DNA of 64,000 nucleotides, taken from Amphritea atlantica. Lineage in GTDB: Bacteria; Pseudomonadota; Gammaproteobacteria; Pseudomonadales; Balneatricaceae. Made by a program: the position numbers and the translations under genes. The notes under the pieces were generated by a model. It had not been told where the DNA came from, made no database searches, and worked only from the letters and a program-made list of their open reading frames with translations. The DNA is taken from positions 3,153,001-3,217,000 of the forward strand of contig CP073344.1 of assembly GCA_024397875.1 (NCBI GenBank), read 5' to 3'. This document shows positions 1 to 12,886 of this stretch, in pieces (position 1 is the stretch's first letter; each line of letters opens with the position of its first letter).

Positions 1-579
<579 letters not shown>

Positions 580-891
580 ATGCTGGTAACCTTTTCCTGC
601 CCTGCCTACGGGAAAATCACCCTGTTTGGCGACGTAGCCCTGAAACTGCTTAAGATGATGGGACATAGCCAGACGGTGCCCGGCGCATTGCTTGCTGATG
701 ATATCCCGGCGGCATTAACCCGCCTGGAAAAAAATATCGCCGCCGATATACCGTCGCCACAAGAAGCAGAGGAGTCCGGATACGATGACGAACCCAGTGT
801 CAGCCTCTCTCACCGGGCACTGCCTCTCGTTGAGTTATTTAAGGCAGCCCAAAAAGAGGGCTGCGATGTCATGTGGGACAGCGGGACTTAG
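580..891 (+). CDS. DUF1840 domain-containing protein
   Basis: A 103-residue cytoplasmic protein of unknown function. It shows both DUF1840 blocks: an N-terminal block with FGDVALKLLKMMGHS and VPGAL (residues about 17-37), and a C-terminal block with VSLSHRALPLVELF and GCDVMWD (about 73-101), joined by a variable acidic linker. Length is normal for the family. The start is supported by aaaggaga six bases upstream. There is no signal peptide or membrane segment. It stands alone between tadA and the chemoreceptor, so context gives no clue to its role. Confidence 0.85.
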   Translation: MLVTFSCPAYGKITLFGDVALKLLKMMGHSQTVPGALLADDIPAALTRLEKNIAADIPSPQEAEESGYDDEPSVSLSHRALPLVELFKAAQKEGCDVMWDSGT

Positions 892-1238
892 GTTGAGCGG
901 GCTTTGGTTGAAGTGGGCTTAGGCTGAAATAACTGGCCGTGGAATTTTAATGTCATGACAGAATCATTCATGGCCCGATGCCTATGAAGTAAAAAACAAC
1001 TCAGCAACACCAGGCGGATCTCTCTTGTTCGTCGCCCTGATCCACCAACGGGAGTGTCCCCTACGATTACTCCGTATCAGTCTTTTAACCAGAGACTGCC
1101 CCCCATCAAGAGCCTGTGCAGCCCTGATCCCTGCGGCACACAGCTTTCGACACCTACCTTCAACCCTTTGGTTGATAGTCACTCAGCGTCCCATCCTGTA
1201 TCTACTTAAGACCTATCCATTAAGTTCAGGAATCTAAG
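892..1238. other. Intergenic region upstream of the chemoreceptor gene
   Basis: About 350 bases without a believable gene on either strand; the short open frames here lack ribosome-binding sites and protein-like composition. It presumably holds the chemoreceptor promoter. I recognise no riboswitch, tRNA or repeat. Confidence 0.4.
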
Positions 1239-2426
1239 ATGTTTACCAGAAAGTACAAAGTAAAAATCGCCGAGCTTGAGGAGACTCTGCGCGTGCTGAC
1301 AGACAAGAATTCGCGGCTGGAGTCGCAGCTGGCCGAACAGGCCAGAGCCATTAATACTCTCGAATCCATCCCCCGACAGAACATCGGGTCAATCTCCAGG
1401 GCTACCTACATAAGCCGGACTACCGACCTGACGGATCAGTTAACCTATCTGAATCAGGGTGTACAGCAGATTTCAGACGAACTGTTTGAGCCGATGTCTG
1501 AATGCGAAGGCTCCAACGCTGAGATGGAACAAGTGCGAGCGGAACTGGAACAACTGGACGCCTCGATGCTGGAGATATCCAATAGTGCTGACGATACTCA
1601 GACCGTGGTAAAAAGCCTTAAATTACTGGCCGGGGATATCAATAATTTCGTCGGCATCATTAACAAGATCTCTGAGCAAACTAACCTGCTGGCGCTGAAT
1701 GCCGCAATTGAAGCAGCACGCGCAGGCGAACAGGGGCGGGGATTTGCTGTCGTGGCTGATCAGGTAAGGGAGTTATCCAGTCGAACCTGCGAATCGAGTA
1801 AAGAGATCTCGGATTTAGTTCAAAAAATTCATACGAATACAGTCACTGTTGATCATAAAATCGAAAATCTCAGAAATCTGGCCCGCAACGTTCATCAGGT
1901 TTCATCACGCACCTCGGGGCTTGCCGGCAATACTGCGAAAAAAACCCAGGCACTGATGACGTCGGTGTATAAATCGATGGTTTATGGTCACAGTTCGGGC
2001 TCGGCACTTGAGTTAATTCTGACTGCTAATCAGTGGCTGACAATATGGACAGAGGGTACAGACTGTGAGCTACAAGAGGCTCCGGACCCGAAAGCCACGC
2101 AGTTAGGCAAGTGGTATTTCGATGGCGAAGATAACGAATTTGATTACCGTTCAACACTCCCATTCCAACAGATAGAGCGTTATTTACTGGCGATGTATCA
2201 GGCCGGAGAGGAGCTGATCACATCGGTTTCTGCAGAAGATCACACACGCGCTAACGCTCTGGTATCGACAATCAACGCCCACATCCACAAGATATTTAAG
2301 TGTCTGAACGAACTGCAGAACTATCTGTTTAAACACCTGACACCGGTACCGGAACCGATTAAACCAACAGATTATCAACAGAGCGACACGCAGGAGAGAG
2401 ATACCCGACTTGTAACCTCTCGCTGA
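1239..2426 (+). CDS. Soluble methyl-accepting chemotaxis protein with degenerate CZB domain
   Basis: A 395-residue chemoreceptor with no membrane segment, so cytoplasmic. It starts with a coiled coil (residues about 5-45). The highly conserved signalling hairpin tip lies at about 143-177 ([32 protein letters not shown]), which contacts CheA/CheW. Residues about 258-350 resemble a C-terminal CZB zinc-binding domain (LGKWY at 289-293). However, all four expected zinc ligands of the pattern HxW...CxLGxW...HxxxH are replaced, by N264, T287, F309 and E313. If it is a true CZB domain it is probably zinc-free. The start has an aggaa site nine bases upstream. The gene ends 13 bases from the convergent atpG, with no terminator between. 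Confidence 0.9.
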   Translation: MFTRKYKVKIAELEETLRVLTDKNSRLESQLAEQARAINTLESIPRQNIGSISRATYISRTTDLTDQLTYLNQGVQQISDELFEPMSECEGSNAEMEQVRAELEQLDASMLEISNSADDTQTVVKSLKLLAGDINNFVGIINKISEQTNLLALNAAIEAARAGEQGRGFAVVADQVRELSSRTCESSKEISDLVQKIHTNTVTVDHKIENLRNLARNVHQVSSRTSGLAGNTAKKTQALMTSVYKSMVYGHSSGSALELILTANQWLTIWTEGTDCELQEAPDPKATQLGKWYFDGEDNEFDYRSTLPFQQIERYLLAMYQAGEELITSVSAEDHTRANALVSTINAHIHKIFKCLNELQNYLFKHLTPVPEPIKPTDYQQSDTQERDTRLVTSR

Positions 2427-2439
2427 CGGATCATCCTGC

Positions 2440-3321
2440 TTAGTTTTTCAGTGCCTCAAAGCCGGAAATAACATCAAACAGCTCCTCATCAATCACGCTT
2501 TGCCGCAAGCGATGAAAACAGCGGTTAAGATCATGCTGCAATTCATCGATGTTTTTTTCGGCGCGTTGCATCGCCGCCAGACGACTGGCATTTTCACTGG
2601 CAAGAGATTCTGCACATGCCCTGAATAACGTCACAAAAAGATATTCACGCACCAGGGCGCTCAGGGTTCGTTCACGGTTCCCCATCACCTCAGGCAGGTT
2701 TTGCGTTGGCCAGGGTATTTGGGCCAGATTAAGCAGCCATGCCTGATCCAGCGGCAATATCTGCTGACTGACCGGAGTATAAGCCGATCCACTCACCGGG
2801 TGGTTATGAAACAGGTAAACCTGCTCAATTAAGCCCTGTTCACGCCGGGCTTCCAGCTCAATCAGGATATCTCCGATCAGTGGAGCAATCGCATTAATCG
2901 AGCCCGGCAAGGCAAAACCGCCCAGTGGTGGCAGACCGGTATCTGCCAGACGCGACTGAATACGCGCACCCACCGCCCATACCGTTTTTTTGCCCGGCAG
3001 TTCTTGCAGCGTAGCAACCGCATATTCCATCATGATTTCGTTAAACTGCCCCACCAGCCCCTGATCGGAACCAAACACAATCGCTGCAACGGGAATCTGT
3101 TGCGGCTGCTTTATTGTCTGGATAATACCTAAGGATCTGTTTTCCCGAAAACATGCGGCGAGACCCAACTGAACCGTTCGATAATAATCATCCAGTGAGC
3201 GTACTGCATTTTCGTACTGACTGATGCTGGATGCCGCCATCGCTTTCATGGTGCGCACAACCGACTCAAGCTCTTCAGCGCTACCTATTTTATGACGCAG
3301 GCTGGCAATGCTTTCGCTCAT
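2440..3321 (-). CDS. atpG: N-type ATPase gamma subunit
   Basis: A 293-residue central-stalk subunit that rotates inside the alpha3beta3 head and couples it to the c ring. It shows the characteristic N-terminal helix ([20 protein letters not shown], residues 8-27) and a C-terminal helix (about 245-290), the two halves of the gamma coiled coil. Its ATG overlaps the atpA stop by four bases (ATGA), showing translational coupling. It is the last gene of the operon, the position gamma has in N-ATPase clusters. In ordinary F-type operons gamma lies between alpha and beta. Confidence 0.92.
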   Translation of the reverse strand: MSESIASLRHKIGSAEELESVVRTMKAMAASSISQYENAVRSLDDYYRTVQLGLAACFRENRSLGIIQTIKQPQQIPVAAIVFGSDQGLVGQFNEIMMEYAVATLQELPGKKTVWAVGARIQSRLADTGLPPLGGFALPGSINAIAPLIGDILIELEARREQGLIEQVYLFHNHPVSGSAYTPVSQQILPLDQAWLLNLAQIPWPTQNLPEVMGNRERTLSALVREYLFVTLFRACAESLASENASRLAAMQRAEKNIDELQHDLNRCFHRLRQSVIDEELFDVISGFEALKN

Positions 3322-4877
3322 AATGTTTTCGCCGTCGATTCAGTAAGAAAGCCCCTGAGTGCATTGCTGGCGATCCGGGTAATCAGCGCCCGGTCCGCAT
3401 CGCTGAGACTTTGTGCACTCTCAAGTCGGGCACACACGTCAGACGGGATCTCTGAAGCGCTCTGTCGCACAGCATTCTCAGCCGCACTCATCTGATCAAG
3501 GGGAACAGCATCAAAAAGCTTTGCCGTTAGCGCCAGCAACACGGCAATCTGCTCGACCATGGAAACCGGATCGGATTCCTGCTGTTGCAGACAGGCGCGG
3601 ATACGACGACCGTGCTCAAGGATTTTGCGGGTACTGTCATCCAGACGGGCACCGAAGCGGGCAAAGGTTTCCATCTCTTCAAACTGTGCATAGGCAAGTT
3701 TTAGATCGCCTGCCACCGCACGGTATGCTGCGCGCTGCGCCTTACCACCGACCCGGGAAACAGACTTACCCACGTCAACGGCTGGCAGCACACCCAACTC
3801 AAATAGCGAAGGTGAAAGATAGATCTGTCCATCGGTGATGGAGATCAGATTAGTGGGGATATAGGCAGAAATATCCTCTGCCTCGGTTTCAATAACCGGC
3901 AGGGCCGTAATTGATCCCCCCCCGAGTTCCGCGCGCAGATGCGTGGCGCGTTCCAGTAACCGGGAATGAATATAGAAAATATCACCGGGATAGGCCTCAC
4001 GACCCGGCGGCCTTCGCAACAACAGAGACAGTTCCCGGTAAGCCCGTGCATGGTGAGTCAGGTCATCATAGACAACCAGAACATCACGCCCCTGCTGCAT
4101 AAAATACTCGGCGATGCTGGTCGCGGCGTAGGGGGCCACGTATGCCAGACCGGGCGGATCATTACCTTCAGTAACAACAACGACACTGTATGCCAGCGCC
4201 CCCTCCTCCCGCAATGTGGCAATCACTTTAGCGACGCCCGAAGCACGCTGGCCAATAGCGCAATACACACACACCACATTTTTGCCACGCTGGTTGAGTA
4301 TGGTATCGAGCGCAATAGCGGTTTTACCGGTCTGCCGGTCGCCGAGAATCAGTTCACGCTGCCCCCGGCCCACAGGAATCAGTGCATCAATAACTTTGAT
4401 TCCGGTTTGCAATGGTTCGGTGACCGGATCGCGTTCCAGTATCGACGGCGCCGAACGCTCAACCGGCAGACGTTCACTTGTTACCAGCCTCCCCTGCCCG
4501 TCAAGCGTCTGACCTATCGGGTTAATGATGCGTCCGATCAGTCCATCCCCCACCGGTACATCCACCACACGATCAAGACGCTGGACCTCATCACCCGCCT
4601 GCAGACTGGAATAATCGCCCAGCAGTATTACCCCGATCTCGTCTTCATCGACATTAAAGGCAATGCCATAGGTATCACCGGAAAATTTAAGCAGTTCATC
4701 AAAACCAACGCCTGGCAAGCCTGAGACCTTGGCAATGCCAGTAGTGATACTGGTAATCGTTCCGATCTCACGCGGAGTCAGCCCCGGCATGACAGACTCC
4801 CGCGCCTGAGCCATTCCGGCAAACACACTGTCGAACAACTCCGTGAGGCTATCCCCGGGAACGTCTTCAGTGCTCAT
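3318..4877 (-). CDS. atpA: N-type ATPase alpha subunit
   Basis: A 519-residue nucleotide-binding (non-catalytic) subunit. The P-loop GDRQTGKT is at residues 179-186, preceded by the beta-barrel domain and followed by the conserved [10 protein letters not shown] segment and the Arg-finger-containing C-terminal part. I chose the ATG at 4875-4877 because AAAGGAGG lies eight bases upstream. A longer frame exists to 4934 but has no such site. The start overlaps the end of atpF by 11 bases. Residues 1-25 are diverged from housekeeping alpha subunits, where this region docks delta; this operon has no separate delta gene. Confidence 0.93.
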   Translation of the reverse strand: MSTEDVPGDSLTELFDSVFAGMAQARESVMPGLTPREIGTITSITTGIAKVSGLPGVGFDELLKFSGDTYGIAFNVDEDEIGVILLGDYSSLQAGDEVQRLDRVVDVPVGDGLIGRIINPIGQTLDGQGRLVTSERLPVERSAPSILERDPVTEPLQTGIKVIDALIPVGRGQRELILGDRQTGKTAIALDTILNQRGKNVVCVYCAIGQRASGVAKVIATLREEGALAYSVVVVTEGNDPPGLAYVAPYAATSIAEYFMQQGRDVLVVYDDLTHHARAYRELSLLLRRPPGREAYPGDIFYIHSRLLERATHLRAELGGGSITALPVIETEAEDISAYIPTNLISITDGQIYLSPSLFELGVLPAVDVGKSVSRVGGKAQRAAYRAVAGDLKLAYAQFEEMETFARFGARLDDSTRKILEHGRRIRACLQQQESDPVSMVEQIAVLLALTAKLFDAVPLDQMSAAENAVRQSASEIPSDVCARLESAQSLSDADRALITRIASNALRGFLTESTAKTL

Positions 4878-5694
4878 CGCTATCGCCCTCCTTTGTCTTT
4901 GTCCTTGCCAAGCCTGAGTTTTCCGGATCAGCACTGGCCACTTCAGAGCGGGGTTTCAGCAGCTCATCTACACTTCGCTCCAGCGCCCCCAGATAATCAG
5001 TAATACTCCAAGCAATCTTGCGTCCATTCGCGCTGATCTCAATGCCGCTGATCAGATCCGCTGCGATAACAAATTCGACCGATTTCTGTTTACCAAAAAC
5101 CTCCGCAAGCTGCTCTTCAATATCGGTCTGCTGTTGTGCCGACAGTTTGAAAGCCGTTTGTATCCGCAGCGCATCGTTAAACGTTGATTTTAAACGGGTT
5201 ATTTCTCCGGCATCGAGCTCACGCAGACGGGCAATAAATATTTCTGTCATACGCTGTTCCAGAGCGGTTCCGGCAAGATCACACAACGCTTTACGGGCAA
5301 TCGCAAACACCTCTTTCTGCGTACGACACCGAAGTTCTTCATTCAGGGTAAGCTGCTCATCTCTCTGCGCTTGTACCAGACGCTTACGCAACACCTCAGA
5401 GTCCTTTCGGGCGGCATCGAGCAACCTCTCACGCTCGGCATTAACTGCCGCCTGCATCTGATTAATCTGTGTGTTGCGCTGCTGTTCGAACGCCTCATTT
5501 TTAAGCCGATAGGCTTGTTGCTGCTTCTGCGCTTCTCGATCTTTTGCTTCGGCATCCGCAATTTTCGTGGCGATCCTCTGTTCCCGGGCATCAATGGCAT
5601 CGAGAATGGGCCGGTACAGGAAACGTTTCAGCAGCCACACCAGAATCAGGAAGTTGACGACCTGTGCGCTAACGGTAAACCAGTCGATCAGCAT
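4867..5694 (-). CDS. atpF: N-type ATPase b subunit with delta-like C-terminal extension
   Basis: A 275-residue peripheral-stalk protein. One membrane helix (residues about 7-25) is followed by a long charged coiled coil (about 35-130) typical of b subunits. Residues about 140-240 resemble the C-terminal part of delta/OSCP (for example [11 protein letters not shown], 214-224), so the protein is about 100 residues longer than E. coli b. The operon has no atpH, and in N-ATPases an extended b is known to replace it. The last ~25 residues are low-complexity and acidic/basic mixed. The start lies six bases after the atpE stop. Confidence 0.9.
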   Translation of the reverse strand: MLIDWFTVSAQVVNFLILVWLLKRFLYRPILDAIDAREQRIATKIADAEAKDREAQKQQQAYRLKNEAFEQQRNTQINQMQAAVNAERERLLDAARKDSEVLRKRLVQAQRDEQLTLNEELRCRTQKEVFAIARKALCDLAGTALEQRMTEIFIARLRELDAGEITRLKSTFNDALRIQTAFKLSAQQQTDIEEQLAEVFGKQKSVEFVIAADLISGIEISANGRKIAWSITDYLGALERSVDELLKPRSEVASADPENSGLARTKTKEGDSDEH

Positions 5695-5700
5695 CGATTT

Positions 5701-5979
5701 TTACCCGGCAGCCTGAGTGACAAAATAGTTCCAGAACGGATTGGCAAAAATCAGAATCATCGACACGACAAAACAGTATATGGCAGTGGATTCGATCATC
5801 GCCAGACCCACAAACAGCGTCCGGGTGATGGTGGCAGATGCATCGGGCTGTTGCGCCAGGGAGGTCAGCGCGACGGCCACGGCCTTACCCTCGCCCAGTG
5901 ATGGTCCGATAACACCGATGGCAATGGTTATGCCAGCGGTAAAAATGGATACCATAGCGATAATCGTTGCGCTGTCCAT
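5701..5979 (-). CDS. atpE: N-type ATPase c subunit (rotor ring)
   Basis: A 92-residue two-helix proteolipid. The ATG at 5977-5979 follows AAAGGAG by five bases; a longer frame to 6048 is less likely. Helix 2 carries the ion site E63-S64-T65-x-x-Y68 (IESTAIY), the pattern of sodium-binding rings. Helix 1 has a second acid, E30 in GPSLGEGKA, where the sodium ring of Ilyobacter has glutamine. A double-carboxylate c subunit is a hallmark of N-ATPases. Ion specificity is not settled by sequence: the family was predicted to pump sodium, but the Burkholderia pseudomallei ring was reported to be proton-specific. Confidence 0.95.
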   Translation of the reverse strand: MDSATIIAMVSIFTAGITIAIGVIGPSLGEGKAVAVALTSLAQQPDASATITRTLFVGLAMIESTAIYCFVVSMILIFANPFWNYFVTQAAG

Positions 5980-6079
5980 AATAGCTCCTTTGAATTTCGT
6001 ATTTGATATTTCCAGATCCGCATACAACTGTCTGCTTTTACAAAGCAAGGTTTACAAAAGCCATCCGGCTCAAAATCAG

Positions 6080-6781
6080 TCAGGTTTCCTGATCAGTCGT
6101 ACCGGTCGGCCGGGTGCTGCTGATCCGGGTAGCTGCCGCAATATACACAGTGGCCAGAATGCTGAAGATGTACGCCTGCACCATCCCGGTCAACAATCCA
6201 AGCGCACTCATCGCAACCGGAAAAATAAAGGGCGTAATCGTCAGCAGGATAGCGAGTATCATCGCCCCACTCATCATGTTGCCAAACAAGCGCACCGCCA
6301 GTGCCAGTGTGCGGGAGATCTCACTCACAATATTGAATGGCAGCATGATAACCGTTGGTTTCAGGTAACCACGCAGGTAGTTCTTCAGCCCACTCTGTTG
6401 GATGCCAAACATCGGTACAGCCACAAACACGCAGATCGCCAGTGCCGCGGTGGTTGAGAGCGATCCCGTCGGTGGCTCATAGCCCGGTATAATGGTAAAC
6501 AGGGCTGCCATTGCCACGAACAGAAACAGACTGCCGAGAAAGGCGATATATTTTTGCGGATTGTTCAACCCTACTTCTTCGATCTGCAGATTAATTCCGG
6601 TAACCATAATCTCCATCAGGTTTTGCCAGCGTGAACGCTGCAATCCGGTCGACAGGTTTCGTGTAATCAGCTTCGAACCGATAACCAGCACAAACATCAG
6701 CCCCCAGGTGAAAATAATGGTGGCATTGAGTTTAAAAAAACCCGCCTGCCAGTAAATAATGTTGTCAGGACTCAGATTCAT
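6080..6781 (-). CDS. atpB: N-type ATPase a subunit (stator channel)
   Basis: A 233-residue membrane protein with about five or six hydrophobic segments that provides the ion half-channels facing the c ring. The essential arginine is visible as R164 in LALAVRLFGNMM. It is shorter than E. coli subunit a (271), as is usual for N-ATPases. The start overlaps the atpR stop by four bases. About 100 bases separate its stop from the atpE start, the largest gap in this operon; that gap holds the atpE ribosome-binding site and no other gene. Confidence 0.93.
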   Translation of the reverse strand: MNLSPDNIIYWQAGFFKLNATIIFTWGLMFVLVIGSKLITRNLSTGLQRSRWQNLMEIMVTGINLQIEEVGLNNPQKYIAFLGSLFLFVAMAALFTIIPGYEPPTGSLSTTAALAICVFVAVPMFGIQQSGLKNYLRGYLKPTVIMLPFNIVSEISRTLALAVRLFGNMMSGAMILAILLTITPFIFPVAMSALGLLTGMVQAYIFSILATVYIAAATRISSTRPTGTTDQET

Positions 6782-7095
6782 GAGCTGTCTGCCATAACGG
6801 TAGTTTTCAGTTTATCGACAGGGCGTGTTAAGCGGATAACGATGACTCGTGCGACCACAAAACCGCTCAGGCCTGCCAATAAGTGCTGCCAGCTATCGCC
6901 CAGAAGAAAATAGAATCCCAGCATAACAACAGCCGTGCGCAGCAGCAGGCTGCCTAAAAACAGCAGCCCGACCTGCTTGACCAAGCTAAGTCTGCGCACT
7001 GTCCACCAGAGCCCGGCGTAAAAAAACACCCCGAGTAATACGCCCTCGACAAGTGCCCATAAAAGCTCCCATACCAATGGTAGAATCTCACTCAT
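6778..7095 (-). CDS. atpR: N-ATPase accessory membrane protein AtpR
   Basis: A 105-residue protein with about three hydrophobic segments (residues about 8-28, 36-60, 64-82). It has no counterpart in ordinary F-type operons but occurs between atpQ and atpB in N-ATPase clusters. I chose the ATG at 7093-7095 because GAGGA stands five to six bases upstream. The upstream in-frame ATG at 7107 has its possible site directly adjacent, which is too close. It overlaps atpQ by eight bases. A role in ring assembly or ion gating is proposed for the family; nothing here proves it. Confidence 0.85.
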   Translation of the reverse strand: MSEILPLVWELLWALVEGVLLGVFFYAGLWWTVRRLSLVKQVGLLFLGSLLLRTAVVMLGFYFLLGDSWQHLLAGLSGFVVARVIVIRLTRPVDKLKTTVMADSS

Positions 7096-7421
7096 GATTA
7101 TCCTCATCCTCGTCCCGATGAATCTCCTTGTCTTCCTTCACAATCCAGCGCCAGGCATTAAAGCACCCCAGGCCAAGTCCAATGGCCAGCAGCGCCAGTG
7201 TCCAAGAATGTTCACCGGGGTAACGCTTATCCAGCCATAATCCAAGCGCAGCACCCAGCAGGGTTGGCATCGCCACCGACCAGCCAACCAGCCCCATCAT
7301 CCCCAGGCCCGACCACACCGTTCGGGAAACATGGCGCTGCGCCCTGAGCTTACGCTTAGCCATATCGCCCACCTGCTTGCTGAACTCTTTATTATCAGGC
7401 CGTTTATTGATCCCGGGCTTT

Positions 7422-7429
<8 letters not shown>
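7088..7429 (-). CDS. atpQ: N-ATPase accessory membrane protein AtpQ (AtpI-like)
   Basis: A 113-residue protein with a basic N-terminal tail (residues 1-37) and two hydrophobic helices (about 40-66 and 77-94), related to AtpI, which helps assemble c rings. Position directly after atpC and before atpR is diagnostic of the N-ATPase gene order. The start overlaps the atpC stop by eight bases; the end overlaps atpR. The charged C-terminus (KEDKEIHRDEDEDNHE) should be cytoplasmic. Confidence 0.85.
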
Positions 7430-9303
<1,874 letters not shown>

Positions 9304-9501
9304 TTACTGTCTGGCAGATAGCAATAGTATAGAAGTGACTGGTTCTGATGGCGAAACGAAATATGGGGGGGATTAAACATTGCTGACCGGAGCGCCACTT
9401 CTGAGAACCACTATCCGGAATGGCAAGTTTTCTTATATTGAAAGCTTAAACATGGAGAAATTGAAAAGAATAGTTTTCGAGCGAAAGCTGCAATAAAGCA
9501 A

Positions 9502-9531
9502 AAAAAAAGCCCGCATCAGCGGGCTTTTTCT
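9502..9531 (-). terminator. Rho-independent terminator after guaA
   Basis: Stem aagcccgc/gcgggctt with a four-base loop (atca), flanked by A and T runs on both sides. It lies 15 bases past the guaA stop on the minus strand. The upstream atpD operon is read away from it, so it serves guaBA. Confidence 0.9.
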
Positions 9532-9546
9532 AATTTTACAGGGAAA

Positions 9547-11127
9547 TCATTCCCACTCAATCGTCGCTGGCGGCTTAGAACTTACATCATAAGTTACCCG
9601 GGACACATGAGGGATTTCGTTAATAATCCGGCTGGAAACGGTTTCCAGCAGCTCATATGGCAGATGCGCCCAGCGTGCGGTCATAAAGTCGATGGTTTCA
9701 ACAGCACGCAGTGCAATCACATACTCATATCGACGACCATCGCCAACCACACCGACAGACTTAACCGGCAGGAACACTGCAAATGACTGGCTGGTCTTGT
9801 GATACCAGTCAGCCCGGTGCAGCTCTTCCAGGAAGATAGCATCGGCTTCACGCAGAATGTCGGCATACTCTTTCTTAACTTCACCGAGTATACGCACACC
9901 CAGACCCGGACCCGGGAACGGATGACGGTAAACCATATCGTAAGGCAGGCCCAGCTCCAGACCGATCTTACGCACTTCGTCCTTAAACAATTCACGCAGT
10001 GGTTCAACCAGATCCATCTTCATATCATCCGGCAAACCGCCGACGTTATGGTGGGATTTAATCACATGAGCTTTACCGGTCTTAGCCGCCGCGGACTCAA
10101 TGACGTCAGGATAGATGGTGCCCTGTGCCAGGAAGTTAACCTCTGTCAGCTTAGTGGCTTCATCATCAAACACTTCGATGAAGGTATTACCGATGATCTT
10201 ACGCTTGGCCTCAGGATCATTTTCACCCTTAAGACGTCCCAGGAACAGATCCTCAGCATCCACACGGATAACCTTGACCCCCATGTTCTTAGCGAACATG
10301 TCCATCACCTGATCGCCTTCTTGCTTTCGCAGCAGACCATTATCAACAAATACGCAGGTCAGTTGCTCACCAATCGCTTTGTGCAGCAGCGCCGCAACAA
10401 CGGATGAGTCAACACCACCGGAAAGCCCCAGCAGAACTTTCTGGCCCCCGACCTGCTCACGCACCTTTTCTATCAGATCAGCAATAATGTTAGCCGGATT
10501 CCAGAGGGCATCACAGTCACATATATCACGGATAAAACGTTCCAGAATTCGGCCACCCTGTTTAGTGTGGGTCACTTCAGGATGGAACTGAACGCCGTAG
10601 AAGTTTTTACCCGGATGGCACATCGCGGCAACCGGCGCACTCTCTGTGCTGGCGATCACATTAAAGCCTTCAGGCAGATTACCCACCTTATCGCCGTGAC
10701 TCATCCACACATCCAGCAACAGGGAACCATTGTTGGCAATATGGTCTTCAATCCCTTCCAGCAACCGGCTCGGGCTATCTTCCAGACGTACTTTGGCATA
10801 ACCGAATTCACGCTGATCGGAGGTAATAACACTGCCGCCCAACTGCTCAGCCATGGTCTGCATTCCGTAACAGATCCCCAGCAGCGGAATACCCAGTTCA
10901 AACACAATCTGAGGTGCGCGCGGCGAATTACCTTCGGTAACAGACTCCGGTCCGCCTGCCAGGATAATTCCCTTAGCGTTATATTCACGGATAGCAGCGT
11001 CATCCATATCCCATGGATGTATCTCACAGTAGATTCCGATCTCACGCACACGTCGGGCGATCAGCTGTGTATATTGTGAACCGAAATCCAGAATCAGAAT
11101 TCGTTGAGCATGAATATCTTGTGACAT
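9547..11127 (-). CDS. guaA: GMP synthase (glutamine-hydrolysing)
   Basis: A 526-residue enzyme converting XMP, ATP and glutamine to GMP. It has an N-terminal class I glutamine amidotransferase domain with the nucleophile in [11 protein letters not shown] and the His/Glu pair in FHPEV. The central ATP-pyrophosphatase loop is [10 protein letters not shown], and the C-terminal dimerisation domain ends in PPATIEWE. Length equals E. coli GuaA (525). It follows guaB by 132 bases on the same strand, the usual guaBA arrangement, and ends at a strong terminator. Confidence 0.98.
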   Translation of the reverse strand: MSQDIHAQRILILDFGSQYTQLIARRVREIGIYCEIHPWDMDDAAIREYNAKGIILAGGPESVTEGNSPRAPQIVFELGIPLLGICYGMQTMAEQLGGSVITSDQREFGYAKVRLEDSPSRLLEGIEDHIANNGSLLLDVWMSHGDKVGNLPEGFNVIASTESAPVAAMCHPGKNFYGVQFHPEVTHTKQGGRILERFIRDICDCDALWNPANIIADLIEKVREQVGGQKVLLGLSGGVDSSVVAALLHKAIGEQLTCVFVDNGLLRKQEGDQVMDMFAKNMGVKVIRVDAEDLFLGRLKGENDPEAKRKIIGNTFIEVFDDEATKLTEVNFLAQGTIYPDVIESAAAKTGKAHVIKSHHNVGGLPDDMKMDLVEPLRELFKDEVRKIGLELGLPYDMVYRHPFPGPGLGVRILGEVKKEYADILREADAIFLEELHRADWYHKTSQSFAVFLPVKSVGVVGDGRRYEYVIALRAVETIDFMTARWAHLPYELLETVSSRIINEIPHVSRVTYDVSSKPPATIEWE

Positions 11128-11259
11128 TTCGATGACTCCGAAATCATCGCCATCGGCCGTTCCGGCGCTGTCTGGCGATTGGCTGTTATAGCAGCGTGTT
11201 AAAAAAGAAAAAGTGGAAGGGCCGAAGCCATCCCACCTGTTTTATTCATCAGAAAGCGG

Positions 11260-12729
11260 TTATCCAACGCGATAGTTAGGCGCTTCTTTTGTAATGCTGA
11301 CATCATGGACATGGCTTTCAGCCATGCCTGCACTGGTGATGCGAACAAACTGCGGCACGGTGCGCATGGTCTTAATATCCGCGCTGCCAGTGTACCCCAT
11401 TGAGGAGCGCAGACCACCAACCAGCTGATGTACAACGCCGCCCATTGGTCCTTTACAGGCCACCCGGCCTTCAATACCTTCCGGTACCAGTTTCTCAGCG
11501 CCTTCCGATGCATCCTGGAAGTAGCGGTCTGAGGAACCAGAGCTCTGCGCCATCGCTCCAAGTGAGCCCATGCCCCGGTAGGACTTGTAAGCCCGTCCCT
11601 GGAACAATTCAACCTCTCCCGGCGCTTCGTCGGTACCGGCCAGCATAGAGCCGATCATCACTGCCGACGCACCCGCCACAATCGCTTTAGACAGATCGCC
11701 GGAGAAACGCACGCCGCCATCAGCGATACAGGGCACACCATACGGTTCAAGAGCTGCAGACACGTTTGCCACGGCACTGATCTGAGGCACACCCACACCA
11801 GCAACAATCCGGGTAGTACAGATAGAACCCGGACCAATACCTACCTTAACACCATCAGCACCGGCTTCAGCCAGAGCAACAGCCGCTTCAGCAGTGGCAA
11901 TATTACCACCGATAACCTGTACATTCGGGTAAGTTTGCTTCACCCAGGCAACACGATCAATGACACCTTTAGAATGACCATGGGCAGTATCAACGATAAT
12001 CACATCAACACCCGCTTTAACCAGGGCATCGACACGCTCAGCGGTTTCTGCGCCGGTTCCTACTGCAGCGCCAACCAACAGCTGACCTTTACCATCTTTG
12101 GCGGCAATCGGATGAGTTGACGCTTTATTCATATCCTTAACGGTCATCATCCCGCGCAGACGAAATTCATCATCAACAACCAGAATTTTCTCAATCCGGT
12201 GCTTACGCAGCAGATTGCGTACATCGTCAGGATCAGCCCCTTCAATCACCGTCACCAGGCGCTCTTTAGGGGTCATAATAGAAGCGACAGAGGCATCCAG
12301 TTTCTTTTCAAAACGGGCATCACGACCGGTCACAATCCCCACCAGTTCGTCATTATCAACAACAGGAAAGCCTGAAAAACCGAGACGGGCAGACAGGGCG
12401 TTCAATTCACCCACGGTCATATCCGGACGGCAGGTCACAGGATCGCTGACAACACCGGCTTCATATTTCTTAACCTTACGGACCTGTTCTGCCTGCTGTT
12501 CGATGGTCAGGTTTTTGTGAATAATACCGATACCACCCTCCTGAGCCATAGCGATTGCAAGGCCGGATTCAGTAACTGTATCCATAGCAGCAGAGACAAG
12601 GGGGATATTCAGTGCGATGTCTTTTGTCAGGCGCGTCTTTAACGAAACGTCTTTAGGCAGAACCTCGGAGTAACCGGGAACCAGTAGAACATCATCAAAA
12701 GTGAGGGCTTCTTCAGCGATTCGCAACAT
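11260..12729 (-). CDS. guaB: Inosine-5'-monophosphate dehydrogenase
   Basis: A 489-residue enzyme oxidising IMP to XMP, the first committed step to guanine nucleotides. It has a TIM barrel interrupted by a pair of CBS domains (residues about 95-205), with the catalytic cysteine in [11 protein letters not shown] (about residue 305) and the mobile flap further on. Length matches E. coli GuaB (488). The start ATG at 12727-12729 lies about 40 bases after a promoter with a perfect -10. Confidence 0.98.
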   Translation of the reverse strand: MLRIAEEALTFDDVLLVPGYSEVLPKDVSLKTRLTKDIALNIPLVSAAMDTVTESGLAIAMAQEGGIGIIHKNLTIEQQAEQVRKVKKYEAGVVSDPVTCRPDMTVGELNALSARLGFSGFPVVDNDELVGIVTGRDARFEKKLDASVASIMTPKERLVTVIEGADPDDVRNLLRKHRIEKILVVDDEFRLRGMMTVKDMNKASTHPIAAKDGKGQLLVGAAVGTGAETAERVDALVKAGVDVIIVDTAHGHSKGVIDRVAWVKQTYPNVQVIGGNIATAEAAVALAEAGADGVKVGIGPGSICTTRIVAGVGVPQISAVANVSAALEPYGVPCIADGGVRFSGDLSKAIVAGASAVMIGSMLAGTDEAPGEVELFQGRAYKSYRGMGSLGAMAQSSGSSDRYFQDASEGAEKLVPEGIEGRVACKGPMGGVVHQLVGGLRSSMGYTGSADIKTMRTVPQFVRITSAGMAESHVHDVSITKEAPNYRVG

Positions 12730-12770
12730 GGGTGAGATTGCCTGTAGTGTCTAAAAAAATAAGACGCGGG

Positions 12771-12799
12771 ATTATAGCCTTTTGTCGAACGCCCGACAA
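12771..12799 (-). promoter_or_regulatory. guaB promoter with GC-rich discriminator
   Basis: On the minus strand: -35 TTGTCG (12794-12799), 17-base spacer, -10 TATAAT (12771-12776), then CCCGCG. A perfect -10 and a GC-rich discriminator are expected for growth-rate and ppGpp control, as known for E. coli guaB. The -35/spacer also holds an inverted repeat (ttgtcg...cgacaa, 12782-12799). Confidence 0.8.
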
Positions 12800-12886
12800 T
12801 CAAAATGCAACTATTCCCAACCATTTTTATTCATTTCCCTAATTCTGCCAAACAGTCGTTACAAACCGATGATCGGTTGGTTTAAT

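Noticed and set aside
5980..6048. Longer N-terminus of the ATPase c subunit
   Set aside because: A 92-residue product from the ATG at 5979 has the correct two-helix length and a strong ribosome-binding site.
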